14,110 bases of DNA from Bacillota bacterium (GTDB lineage: Bacteria > Bacillota > Clostridia > Oscillospirales > Acutalibacteraceae). Of the stretch, positions 8,101-14,110 are shown one piece after another. The stretch lies in contig JAEZWL010000196.1 of assembly GCA_023420245.1 (NCBI GenBank), positions 1 through 14,110 on the forward strand. Direction: 5' to 3'. Below the pieces are notes generated by a model, which was not told where the DNA came from, did no database searches, and saw only the letters and a list, made by a program, of their open reading frames with translations. How positions within the stretch are numbered: position 1 is the stretch's first letter; the number at the start of each line of letters is the position of its first letter. Made by a program: the position numbers and the translations under genes.

Positions 8101-8704
8101 CACGAGTCTCCAATTCGGAAACGATATCCTGCAAGCGAAGCAGATTTTCATCCGCCTGCTTCAGCTTGCGCTCCGATTCCTCCTTGCGGTAGCGAAAACG
8201 GGAAATACCCGCCGCTTCCTCAAATATTTCTCTTCTGTCCTCGGAACGGGCGGCAACGATACTGTCGATTTTACCCTGACCGATTATGGAATAGCCGTCC
8301 CTGCCCAGACCGGTATCCATGAATAATTCATTGATATCCTTGAGTCTGACGGAAACCTTGTTGAGTAAATACTCGCTGTCGCCGGAACGGTAATAACGGC
8401 GCGTTACCGCCACGCTGTCGTTGTCAAACGGAAGCTGACGGGAAGTGTTGTCGATGTTCAGCGTGACCTCCGCAAAGCCCTGCGCCTTTCGGGTCGGAGT
8501 TCCGTTAAAGATGACGTCCTCCATTTTTGTACAGCGAAGCGTCCGGATGGACTGTTCTCCCAAGACCCAGCGCACGGCGTCGCTGATATTGCTCTTGCCG
8601 CTTCCGTTGGGACCAACCACGGCGGTTATCCCGTTATTAAAGCTAAGGGTCGTTTTATCCGGGAATGTTTTGAACCCCTGGATTTCCAGTGATTTCAGCA
8701 GCAC
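5123..8704 (-). CDS. smc: Chromosome segregation protein SMC
   Basis: Structural maintenance of chromosomes ATPase. It dimerises, works with ScpA and ScpB, and is loaded by ParB near the origin to align chromosome arms. At 1193 residues it has the usual full length. Order of parts: head with Walker A GPNGSGKS (31-38) and Q-loop GQGK (142-145); a coiled coil from about 165 to 510, rich in E, K, Q and L; a hinge around 515-675 with the glycine run GGSLTGGS (659-666); the returning coiled coil; and the C-terminal head with ABC signature LSGGEKA (from 1090), Walker B FCVLDE (1114-1119) and H-loop ITHRRGSM. The start is GTG (8702-8704), preceded 7 bases upstream by GGGGGTGA, one mismatch from the ideal GGAGGTGA. 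The only ATGs nearby are in other frames. It follows the radical SAM gene by 13 bases. Confidence 0.98.
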   Translation of the reverse strand: MLLKSLEIQGFKTFPDKTTLSFNNGITAVVGPNGSGKSNISDAVRWVLGEQSIRTLRCTKMEDVIFNGTPTRKAQGFAEVTLNIDNTSRQLPFDNDSVAVTRRYYRSGDSEYLLNKVSVRLKDINELFMDTGLGRDGYSIIGQGKIDSIVAARSEDRREIFEEAAGISRFRYRKEESERKLKQADENLLRLQDIVSELETRVGPLKEQAEKAQQYLGYAGEKRTLEIGIWLNTLEQSGRVLREHEDKIIIAQNQHDAVDVELNEIDTEINENFSSSNACSVKIDEIRQESSKLEENAAQKDGEALVLQNDIQHNHENIERIRREIALSAQSAQDMDKEIEEKKKLIGEKTRYIEEKNRESQACGRDIEQIRQGMSETDGKVDGYMRRITELTAQATEMKVAEMTAASSISEIELRLSSVDGTVKEKQAQADELKNAANDYAAMLSDTDDRIQSLTNTIKGYELRLNTRRQKLGTAKAQCDSLNLDAQDRARRAHLLEELERNLEGFSQSVKVIMKEAGRGTISGIHGPVSRLIHVPAQYAVAVEIALGASMQNIVVGNEQDAKRAIQLLKQRDSGRATFLPLTTINGNVLQEKGLEECPGFVGVAGRLCSCEEKYNGILNSLLGRIAVAEDLDSAVAIAKRYGYRFRIVTLDGQVVNAGGSLTGGSLAKNSGLLSRAAEIERLKAEAEELKSKAEQAAAALKAVTEEVSAAEAALTASKGELASVQEERYKIETEQKRAAAEFAAVQKDMEALENEKQTAGARLNEQKKIQRSAQEKSLHVSESIQALQADLDQISSRRSGLNQKIDELNTAMQEIRIAGLSAQKDTEALQASIEDIERRKADHAGKTETLREEIQLLQQTSSALSEQIEQLHGQAQSLRDSANRSKLQIEELNAKRMDYERITTELRVKEREKSSEKEKIGHDLARLEERKAGLQKEYDEIISRLWEEYELTRREAEEIGDKIEDLSKAQRRLNELKNKIKALGTVNVAAVEEYKEVSERYEFITAQVNDVEKSREELGKLIGDLTRQMRELFITRFQLINQNFSQTFRELFGGGTSELTLSAPDDVLNSGIEISVQPPGKIVSHLESLSGGEKALVAIALYFAIMKVNPPPFCVLDEIEAALDDVNVVRFATYLRRMNKNTQFIVITHRRGSMEEADVLYGVTMQDEGVSKLLELRVSEIETRLGIKQASG

Positions 8705-8707
8705 GTT

Positions 8708-8716
8708 CTCACCCCC
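8708..8716 (-). promoter_or_regulatory. Strong Shine-Dalgarno site fixing the smc GTG start
   Basis: Minus-strand GGGGGTGAG lies just after the stop codon of the radical SAM gene and just before GTG (8702-8704). It supports GTG as initiator and suggests ribosomes load afresh rather than only by coupling. Confidence 0.7.
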
Positions 8717-8717
8717 A

Positions 8718-9719
8718 TCATAATTCTATAATAAAGCCTTTTTCAGTGATAGTATGGTCGGGTTTTAAAACAGCATGATACCCGAGCTTTTTCAAATCAT
8801 TAATATTTGCCTTTTTTTGCCCGACTGCAATGGAAACCGTTTTTGGATTGACCCGGATAACCACATCACCCTTCGGCACTGCTTTCTCCCGTAATTGCGT
8901 TCTAACCTTCCATAGGAAGCGGCGGCTTTCGCAAAGCTCCCGGAAAGCCGGATGCCAGGGACCGGACAGCATATCCCTTTCCAGCTCCGGGCTGCTGTGC
9001 AGCCCCAGCCGAATTACCGGTATCCCCTTTTCTTCAAAAAAGTCCAGCAGCTCCGCGCAGAGTACAATGGAATCCTCCAGATTAAGGGTTTGAAACTCGC
9101 CGGAAAGATATTTTTCACCCAGCTGAGTACCGCGCATAATAATTGTCGGATAAATCCGTACACTGTCCGGATGAAGTGCCGCCAGTTTTTCTGCGGTTTG
9201 AAGGCCGCCCTGTGCGGTATCGCCGTAAAGCCCGGTCATCATCTGCAAACCGAGCGAAAAACCGGATTTCTGAATCATCGCGGCAGCGGCTTCCACCTGC
9301 TCCGCCGTATGACCTCTTCCGTTTAACGCAAGAACACGGTTGTCCATGCTCTGAGCGCCCAGCTCGATCACAGTTACATGATACCGCTTCAGCAAACCTA
9401 AAATTTCCTTGTCAATACAATCCGGTCTTGTTGAAACACGGATGCCGCAAAAGGTTCCGTCTTCCACAAAAGGAGCCGCCGCAAAAAGCAGAGACTCCAT
9501 ATAGCTTCGTTCAATCGCGGTAAAGCTGCCGCCGAAAAACGCAATCTCCGCGTTCTTCGTTTCAGAGCCCAAACAGGACTTCGCCGTATTTACAGCGTTA
9601 AGAACATCCTGAGGCGAAGGCTGAAACAATTTTCCGGTAATACTTCGCTGGTTACAGAAGCTGCACTGGTGCGGGCAGCCGTTGTGCGGCACAAAAAGCG
9701 CGACATTCGCGTGCCTCAA
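8718..9719 (-). CDS. Elp3-like radical SAM protein of unknown role, no acetyltransferase domain
   Basis: Radical S-adenosylmethionine protein of 333 residues. The 4Fe-4S motif CxxxCxxC is C15, C19, C22 (GCPHQCSFCNQ). Elp3-family landmarks follow: FGGSFTA (62-68), STRPDCI (96-102), ELGAQSMDNRVL (119-130), a GRGHT segment (134-138) and VRIYPTIIMRGTQL (187-200). Elp3 proper continues into a GNAT acetyltransferase domain. Here the chain ends after a small C-terminal segment (about 286-333) that I do not recognise. Elp3 modifies wobble uridine in tRNA; whether this shorter relative acts on tRNA is only inference. The start is TTG (9717-9719), overlapping the rnc TGA by 4 bases (TTGA), with GGAG 11 bases upstream. 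No better start keeps C15 well inside the protein. Its place between rnc and smc suggests a conserved housekeeping role. Confidence 0.85.
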   Translation of the reverse strand: MRHANVALFVPHNGCPHQCSFCNQRSITGKLFQPSPQDVLNAVNTAKSCLGSETKNAEIAFFGGSFTAIERSYMESLLFAAAPFVEDGTFCGIRVSTRPDCIDKEILGLLKRYHVTVIELGAQSMDNRVLALNGRGHTAEQVEAAAAMIQKSGFSLGLQMMTGLYGDTAQGGLQTAEKLAALHPDSVRIYPTIIMRGTQLGEKYLSGEFQTLNLEDSIVLCAELLDFFEEKGIPVIRLGLHSSPELERDMLSGPWHPAFRELCESRRFLWKVRTQLREKAVPKGDVVIRVNPKTVSIAVGQKKANINDLKKLGYHAVLKPDHTITEKGFIIEL

Positions 9720-10390
9720 TAGCCCATCAGCTCCAGTGCTTCCCGCGCGGCCTGCTGTTCGGCTTCTTTTTTACTGCGTCCGCCGCCTTTGCCGATCACA
9801 TTATTATTCAGGTGGACTTCCACCGAAAAATGCTTGTCGTGGTCAGGTCCGCTTTCCCCGGTCAGCACATACTCCAAACGCTCCTCCGGGTTTTGCTGAA
9901 TAATTTCCTGAAGGGCGGTTTTATAATCCTTGAAGGTCTTCGGTTTTGCGGTCTGTAACAAAGGCAGCACAAAACGTAAAATAAACGCCCGTGCTTCCTC
10001 CATGCCGCCGTCGATATAAATCGCCGCGATAATCGACTCAAACGCGTCCGCAAGGATAGAGGAACGGGTACGCCCGCCTGAATTCTGCTCTCCATGACTT
10101 AGCAGCAGGTATTTGCCGACATCCAGCTGCTTGGAAAAGCCGCAGCACGCCTTCTCGCACACCAAAGCGGCGCGCTTTTTGGTCAAATCACCTTCGGGTA
10201 AATCGGGGAAATTCTTAAACAGGTAGTCCGCTACCACTACACCCAGAACAGAATCTCCTAAAAATTCCAACCGCTCATTACTCCCTGCCGCGCACCTTGT
10301 CTCGTTTGCATAGGAGGAATGGGTCAAGGCATTTTTCAGGTAATTGTTGTTTTTGAAATGGTAACCCAGCTTATCTTCCAATTCTTTCAT
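9716..10390 (-). CDS. rnc: Ribonuclease III
   Basis: Double-strand-specific endoribonuclease that processes rRNA precursors and structured mRNAs. From the chosen start the protein has 224 residues. The catalytic domain holds the signature NERLEFLGDSVLG (38-50) with E42 and D46, and DAFES with D115 and E118 as the other metal ligands. A double-stranded-RNA-binding domain follows from about 155, ending in GGRSKKEAEQQAAREAL. The longest frame begins five codons earlier (ATG 10403-10405), but that codon has no usable ribosome site, whereas the ATG at 10388-10390 has GGAG (10400-10403) 9 bases upstream. It follows plsX by 27 bases and overlaps the radical SAM gene by 4. The usual acpP between plsX and rnc is missing. 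Confidence 0.96.
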   Translation of the reverse strand: MKELEDKLGYHFKNNNYLKNALTHSSYANETRCAAGSNERLEFLGDSVLGVVVADYLFKNFPDLPEGDLTKKRAALVCEKACCGFSKQLDVGKYLLLSHGEQNSGGRTRSSILADAFESIIAAIYIDGGMEEARAFILRFVLPLLQTAKPKTFKDYKTALQEIIQQNPEERLEYVLTGESGPDHDKHFSVEVHLNNNVIGKGGGRSKKEAEQQAAREALELMGY

Positions 10391-10399
10391 AAATACACG

Positions 10400-10403
10400 C
10401 TCC
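10400..10403 (-). promoter_or_regulatory. Shine-Dalgarno site deciding the rnc start
   Basis: Minus-strand GGAG lies 9 bases before ATG 10388-10390. It overlaps the upstream in-frame ATG (10403-10405), so using the site for the downstream ATG excludes the longer form. Confidence 0.65.
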
Positions 10404-10417
10404 ATAAAGCGAATTTA

Positions 10418-11437
10418 TTATTCCGCCTCGCCGGCATTGACTTTTTCCTTGTACTCCTGAACCGACGCCGAAATTTCGTCAACAACACCGCCATCCACAT
10501 AAGCCTTTGTCAGGCGGAGGGCATTATAAAACGTTTTTGCCGTCGCACTGCCGTGCGACTTGAACACCGGCTTCGCGCAGCCCATTAGCGGAGCGCCGCC
10601 GTATTCGTTATAGTCCATCGTTTTTTTCATGATCTTAAAGTCTTTCAGCAGAAGCGCGGCGGCAAGCTTATTGGGCAGATTCTTGGTAAGAATGCCTTTA
10701 ATCTTACTCATCATCATCATAGCGGTGCCTTCAAACATTTTTAAAATCACATTTCCGGTAAAGCCGTCCGATACAATCACATCGCCCGCGTCGTACGGAA
10801 TATCGCGGGCCTCGATGTTCCCCACGAAATTGATATTGGAGTTTTTGAGCATTGCGAACGCTTCGTGCTGAAGCTCGCCGCCTTTATGCTCTTCTGTACC
10901 AATATTCGCCAACGCGACACGCGGCTGCTTAATCCTCATGACCTTCTCCATGTATACGGAGCCCATAATTCCAAACTGCCGCAGCATATCCGGCTTGCAG
11001 TCAACATTCGCGCCGCAGTCGATCAGCATAAAGCATCCCTGGTTTTTTGGCAGAACAGGCGCGAACGCTACCCGTTTGATCCCCGGAATCCGCTTTACGA
11101 TTAAGGTTGCCCCGACAACCAGTGCTCCGCTGTTGCCCGCGGATAAAAAGGCGTCGCCATCCCCGTTCGCAAGCCTGCGCAAACCCTCTGCCATAGAGGA
11201 ATTGCTTTTAGATTTCATAACTTCTCCGGCATGGTCCTCCATTGTGATCACGTCGGGTGCATCGATAATTTCCATTCGGGTAAGCGATATTTCATTTTCC
11301 TTCGCGACGCGGCGGATTTCATCCTCGCGTCCGGTCAGCATAATGTCAATATCAAGACCCTCCACCGCCTGGGCACAGCCCTTTAATATTTCCAGCGGCG
11401 CGTTGTCTCCCCCAAAAGCATCTACTATAATTTTCAT
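10418..11437 (-). CDS. plsX: Phosphate acyltransferase PlsX
   Basis: Converts acyl-ACP and phosphate to acyl-phosphate, the donor for PlsY in phosphatidic acid synthesis; a peripheral membrane enzyme. From the chosen start it has 339 residues, normal for the family. Visible blocks are IVDAFGGDNAP (4-14), SAGNSGALVVGA (99-110), LIDCGANVDCKPDML (138-152), ALANIGTEEHKG (175-186) and VSDGFTGNVILK (222-233). The longest frame starts eight codons earlier (11461), but the family start is MKIIVDAFGGD. The ATG at 11435-11437 has GGGGTG (11444-11449) 6 bases upstream, and the candidate promoter would place the transcript start about where the earlier ATG lies. It is preceded by a 66-base gap with an inverted repeat, and followed by rnc after 27 bases without acpP. 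Confidence 0.96.
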   Translation of the reverse strand: MKIIVDAFGGDNAPLEILKGCAQAVEGLDIDIMLTGREDEIRRVAKENEISLTRMEIIDAPDVITMEDHAGEVMKSKSNSSMAEGLRRLANGDGDAFLSAGNSGALVVGATLIVKRIPGIKRVAFAPVLPKNQGCFMLIDCGANVDCKPDMLRQFGIMGSVYMEKVMRIKQPRVALANIGTEEHKGGELQHEAFAMLKNSNINFVGNIEARDIPYDAGDVIVSDGFTGNVILKMFEGTAMMMMSKIKGILTKNLPNKLAAALLLKDFKIMKKTMDYNEYGGAPLMGCAKPVFKSHGSATAKTFYNALRLTKAYVDGGVVDEISASVQEYKEKVNAGEAE

Positions 11438-11443
11438 GTGACA

Positions 11444-11449
11444 CACCCC
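11444..11449 (-). promoter_or_regulatory. Shine-Dalgarno site deciding the plsX start
   Basis: Minus-strand GGGGTG with 6 bases to ATG 11435-11437. The earlier in-frame ATG (11459-11461) has its nearest purine-rich stretch about 20 bases away, too far to serve it. Confidence 0.65.
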
Positions 11450-11466
11450 AATTCGTTTCATTTATT

Positions 11467-11475
11467 ATTGTACCA
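11467..11475 (-). promoter_or_regulatory. Candidate extended -10 promoter for plsX
   Basis: Minus-strand TGGTACAAT joins the extended element TGn to a -10 hexamer (TACAAT, 11467-11472) that differs from TATAAT at one position. No good -35 is seen at 16-18 bases, which is acceptable for an extended -10 promoter. Transcription would begin near 11459-11461, about 23 bases before the plsX ATG, leaving room for the GGGGTG ribosome site. Confidence 0.5.
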
Positions 11476-11504
11476 TTCTTTTCCTCAGTTTCATCGAAAA
11501 GAAT
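11475..11504. repeat. Perfect 9-bp inverted repeat with 12-base loop between trmFO and plsX
   Basis: On the plus strand ATTCTTTTC (11475-11483) pairs with GAAAAGAAT (11496-11504), separated by 12 bases. One arm touches the trmFO stop codon and the other overlaps the extended -10 element of the candidate plsX promoter, so the repeat covers the -35 region. It is not a standard terminator: the stem is A/T-rich and no run of U follows in either direction. It could be an operator for a dimeric regulator or an mRNA hairpin after trmFO. A repeat of this size could also arise by chance about once in a sequence this long. Confidence 0.5.
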
Positions 11505-12817
11505 CAAATATTATGTTTCCTCAGGCAATGCTCCAAATCCTTCAGCGCGCGGTCGGATATTGCCGCATACCGCGCCCTTTTATCCCGTATCGGCGGTTCC
11601 ACAGGCGGCATCATGCCAAAATTCGCCCCCATCGGCTGAAAATCAGCTTCACTGCCGGCTTCCACATAACGGCTCAGCGCGCCGATCATGGTCGTATTCG
11701 GCAGGGTTAGCGTTTCTCCGGCTTTGTAGCGGCTTACGGCGTTTATTCCGGCCATGAGCCCGGAGGAAGCTGATTCCATATAACCCTCCACCCCGGTGAT
11801 CTGACCCGCAAAAAACAGCTTCGGGTTGACGCGCGTACTGTAATCTGACCGCAGAACGTTCGGTGAATTTAAGAACGTGTTGCGGTGCATCACCCCATAG
11901 CGGGTGTACTCCGCGTTTTCCAAACCGGGAATTAAGCCGAACACACGCTTTTGTTCCCCGAATTTCAGGTTGGTCTGAAAACCGACCAGATTGTAAAGGG
12001 TGCCCTGCCTGTCCTCCCTGCGCAGCTGGACGACTGCCCACGGGCGATGACCGGTTGCCGGGTCGCGCAAACCGACGGGCTTAAGCGGACCGAACCGGAT
12101 GGTATCCGCCCCGCGCTGCGCCATGACCTCAACCGGCATACATCCCTCGTACACCTTCGGGTCAGCGACATCAAAGTCATGAACGGGGGCACGCTCAGCG
12201 GATATCAGTTCGGAATAAAAACGTTCATATTCTTCCTTATTCATCGGGCAATTGAGGTAAGCCTCGTCTCCGCCCTTATCATAACGGGAAGCCGCAAAAA
12301 TACGCTCCATATTCAGGCTTTCGGCGGTAACGACCGGTGCGGCCGCGTCGAAAAAGCTGAGGCTTCCGCCGCACAACGCAAAGATACGTTCCGCCAGCGC
12401 ATCGGAGGTTAAAGGCCCGGTAGCGACCACCGTAATATTATCACAGGGGATTTCCGTGATTTCTTTTGTAAAAACCTGTATGTTCGGGTGATTTCTGATT
12501 TTTTGCGTCGCCATTTCGGAAAACTGATCGCGGTCAACCGCGAGCGCTCCGCCAGCCGGAACACGGTTGGCGTCGGCACACTGCATTAGAAGCGAGCCAA
12601 GCCGCCGCATTTCCTCTTTGAGAAGCCCGGCAGCGCTTTCCACCCGGTCGGCCTTTAAAGAATTGGAGCAGATCAGCTCAGCAAAATTCTCGCTGCGATG
12701 AGCGGGAGAGAACTGAACCGGTTTCATCTCATAGAGGGAAACCTGGATGCCAGCCTGAGCAATCTGCCAGGCTGCCTCGCATCCCGCAAGACCCGCGCCA
12801 ATGACTGTGATACTCAT
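11504..12817 (-). CDS. trmFO: Folate/FAD-dependent tRNA m5U54 methyltransferase TrmFO
   Basis: Makes 5-methyluridine at position 54 in the T-loop of tRNAs, taking the carbon from methylenetetrahydrofolate with FAD as reductant. Formerly named Gid. The protein has 437 residues, the normal length. The N-terminal dinucleotide-binding motif is VIGAGLAGCEAAW (5-17). It is followed by FSPAHRSENFAELICSNSLKAD with the conserved Cys (C50), and the second functional Cys in EGCMPVEVMAQRG (C226). Later blocks VGFQTNLKFGEQKRVFGLIPGLENAEYTRYG and ITGVEGYMESASSGLMAG (split here over family blocks) fit the flavin domain. The ATG overlaps the topA stop by 4 bases (ATGA, 12814-12817), with GGAGG only 4 bases upstream. 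The topA-trmFO pair is widely conserved in Firmicutes. Confidence 0.97.
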   Translation of the reverse strand: MSITVIGAGLAGCEAAWQIAQAGIQVSLYEMKPVQFSPAHRSENFAELICSNSLKADRVESAAGLLKEEMRRLGSLLMQCADANRVPAGGALAVDRDQFSEMATQKIRNHPNIQVFTKEITEIPCDNITVVATGPLTSDALAERIFALCGGSLSFFDAAAPVVTAESLNMERIFAASRYDKGGDEAYLNCPMNKEEYERFYSELISAERAPVHDFDVADPKVYEGCMPVEVMAQRGADTIRFGPLKPVGLRDPATGHRPWAVVQLRREDRQGTLYNLVGFQTNLKFGEQKRVFGLIPGLENAEYTRYGVMHRNTFLNSPNVLRSDYSTRVNPKLFFAGQITGVEGYMESASSGLMAGINAVSRYKAGETLTLPNTTMIGALSRYVEAGSEADFQPMGANFGMMPPVEPPIRDKRARYAAISDRALKDLEHCLRKHNI

Positions 12818-14110
12818 TCTTCCTCCGTTTTTTCATAACCGCAATCCGGCGTGATGCAATAATATTTCGGATGTTTCCCCTTTTTCTTCATGAGTGTCTT
12901 TCCGCAGCGGGGACACTTTTCCATCGTGGGTTCATCCCAGGAAACAAAGTCGCATTTCGGATATTCGGAGCAGCCGTAAAAAACTCTGCCCTTTTTCGAT
13001 TTCTTTACGATCACTTTCCCGCCGCACTTGGGGCATTCCGCGCCGTTTTCCTGAACCAGCTTTTTAATGTTTTTGCACTCCGGGTAACCGGGACATGCGA
13101 TAAACTTGCCGTAACGACCGGTTTTGATTACCATCCTGCGACCGCATTTTTCACAGATGAAATCCGTCTCGTCCTCTTTGAGCTGAATTTTTACGCCCTG
13201 CATTTCCTCTTTGGCTTTTTTCAGGGTCTCATCAAAATCTCCATAAAAATCGCGAAGTGTCTGAACCCAGTCTGTTTTACCGCTCTGCACGCTGTCAAGA
13301 TCATCTTCCACCTGAGCAGTAAATTTCACATTTACAATTTTAGGGAACCGTTCTTTCATCAGCTTGGTTGCAACCTCGCCGAGCTCCGTCGGCTTTAACG
13401 CCTTGCTGTCGCGCACTACGTATTCCCTGCCGGTTATCGTCGAAATGGTGGCGGCATATGTGGATGGACGACCGATTCCGTTTTCCTCCAGTGCTTTGAT
13501 CAGGGAGGCTTCGGTGAACCTTGCGGGCGGCTGGGTGAAATGTTGATTTCCCGCAATTTCCTTCAGCTTCAAAACCATATCGTTTTCAAGCGGTGGAAGC
13601 GAGCCCTCGCTCTCCCCCGCCTCGTCTTTTCCTTCTTCATAAAGCACCGTGAAGCCGTCAAAGGTAACGGTATAGCCGGATGCCTTAAAGAGATAGTTCT
13701 TTGCCTGTATATCCACCTGAACGGTGCTTTGCAGGCAGTTTGCCATCTGGCAGGCGATGAAGCGCTCCCAGATCAGTTTGTACAGCTTATACTGGTCGGC
13801 GGACAGACTGTCCTTGACCTTATCCGGCGACAGGCTGGGCATAGAGGGACGAATTGCCTCGTGACCATCCTGCGCGCTGGCTTTTGTCTTAAAGTGCCGG
13901 GGGGTATCCGGAATATACTTTTTTCCCCAGCGCTCCAAAATGTATTCACCCGCATCCTTAATCGCGTCCTCTGAAATACGAAGGGAATCCGTTCTCATGT
14001 AAGTAATCAGACCGACGGCTCCCATGTTCTCAACTTCAATACCTTCATAAAGCTCCTGCGCCGCTTTCATGGTACGGCGGGCCTGAAACCCAAGCTTGCG
14101 CGAGGCCTCC
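12814..14110 (-). CDS. topA: DNA topoisomerase I, C-terminal part (cut by window edge)
   Basis: Type IA topoisomerase relaxing negative supercoils. The frame is open to the right edge; 432 residues are visible of the roughly 700 usual, and the Toprim domain and start lie beyond 14110. The visible part begins EASRKLGFQARRTMKAAQ. The active-site tyrosine is in GLITYMRTDS (visible residue 37). Then come DGHEAIRP and GIGRPSTYAATISTI of the type IA core. The tail carries three four-cysteine zinc ribbons: CEKC...CPGYPEC, CPKC...CSEYPKC and CPRC...CITPDC (visible Cys 319/322/339/345, 359/362/380/386 and 399/402/418/423). All twelve cysteines are present. The stop TGA (12814-12816) overlaps the trmFO start. 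The ATG at 14068-14070 is internal to the gene. Confidence 0.97.
   Translation of the reverse strand, partial: EASRKLGFQARRTMKAAQELYEGIEVENMGAVGLITYMRTDSLRISEDAIKDAGEYILERWGKKYIPDTPRHFKTKASAQDGHEAIRPSMPSLSPDKVKDSLSADQYKLYKLIWERFIACQMANCLQSTVQVDIQAKNYLFKASGYTVTFDGFTVLYEEGKDEAGESEGSLPPLENDMVLKLKEIAGNQHFTQPPARFTEASLIKALEENGIGRPSTYAATISTITGREYVVRDSKALKPTELGEVATKLMKERFPKIVNVKFTAQVEDDLDSVQSGKTDWVQTLRDFYGDFDETLKKAKEEMQGVKIQLKEDETDFICEKCGRRMVIKTGRYGKFIACPGYPECKNIKKLVQENGAECPKCGGKVIVKKSKKGRVFYGCSEYPKCDFVSWDEPTMEKCPRCGKTLMKKKGKHPKYYCITPDCGYEKTEEE

Noticed and set aside
10938..11441. Plus-strand frame of 167 codons antisense to plsX
   Set aside because: It mirrors the plsX coding sequence, is rich in Ser/Pro/Ile as typical for antisense frames, and has no recognisable domain.
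11475..11504. Rho-independent terminator after trmFO
   Set aside because: The stem is mostly A/T with two G-C pairs, and the bases after it in the minus direction (GGTACAATAATAA) are not a U-run. The plus direction has none either.

Overview
The window is a dense block of core bacterial housekeeping genes, all read from the minus strand. It runs from the 3' part of topA at the right edge to the 5' part of leuS at the left edge. In transcription order the genes are topA (partial), trmFO, plsX, rnc, an Elp3-like radical SAM gene, smc, ftsY, rdgB, yhbY, nadD, yqeK, rsfS and leuS (partial). Every reading frame is intact. The longest gap between genes is 83 bases, and three neighbouring pairs overlap by 4 bases. 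There are no RNA genes, mobile elements, CRISPR arrays or signs of recent transfer.

The gene content and order (topA-trmFO, plsX-rnc-smc-ftsY, yhbY-nadD-yqeK-rsfS), the folate-dependent TrmFO, purine-rich Shine-Dalgarno sites and frequent GTG/TTG starts point to a low-to-medium GC Firmicute. A member of class Clostridia is most likely, perhaps Oscillospirales/Ruminococcaceae-like given the moderate GC. That placement is inferred from protein character and gene order, not from a database match.

Region by region: 11504-14110 holds DNA topology and tRNA modification (TopA, TrmFO). A 66-base gap at 11438-11503 carries a perfect 9-bp inverted repeat and a good extended -10 promoter candidate, so plsX probably opens a new transcription unit. 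From 8718 to 11437 come phospholipid initiation (PlsX), RNA processing (RNase III) and an unassigned Elp3-type radical SAM enzyme with no acetyltransferase domain. From 4182 to 8704 come chromosome organisation (SMC) and membrane targeting (FtsY). From 1 to 4156 come nucleotide-pool cleaning (RdgB), ribosome assembly (YhbY), NAD synthesis (NadD), Ap4A hydrolysis (YqeK), ribosome silencing (RsfS) and leucyl-tRNA synthesis (LeuS).

Nothing here looks like an undescribed system. The points most worth a second look are the Elp3-like radical SAM gene locked between rnc and smc, the repeat-plus-promoter ahead of plsX, and the absence of acpP from its usual place between plsX and rnc. For three genes (plsX, rnc, rsfS) the longest open frame is probably not the true start, because the Shine-Dalgarno sites support starts further in.
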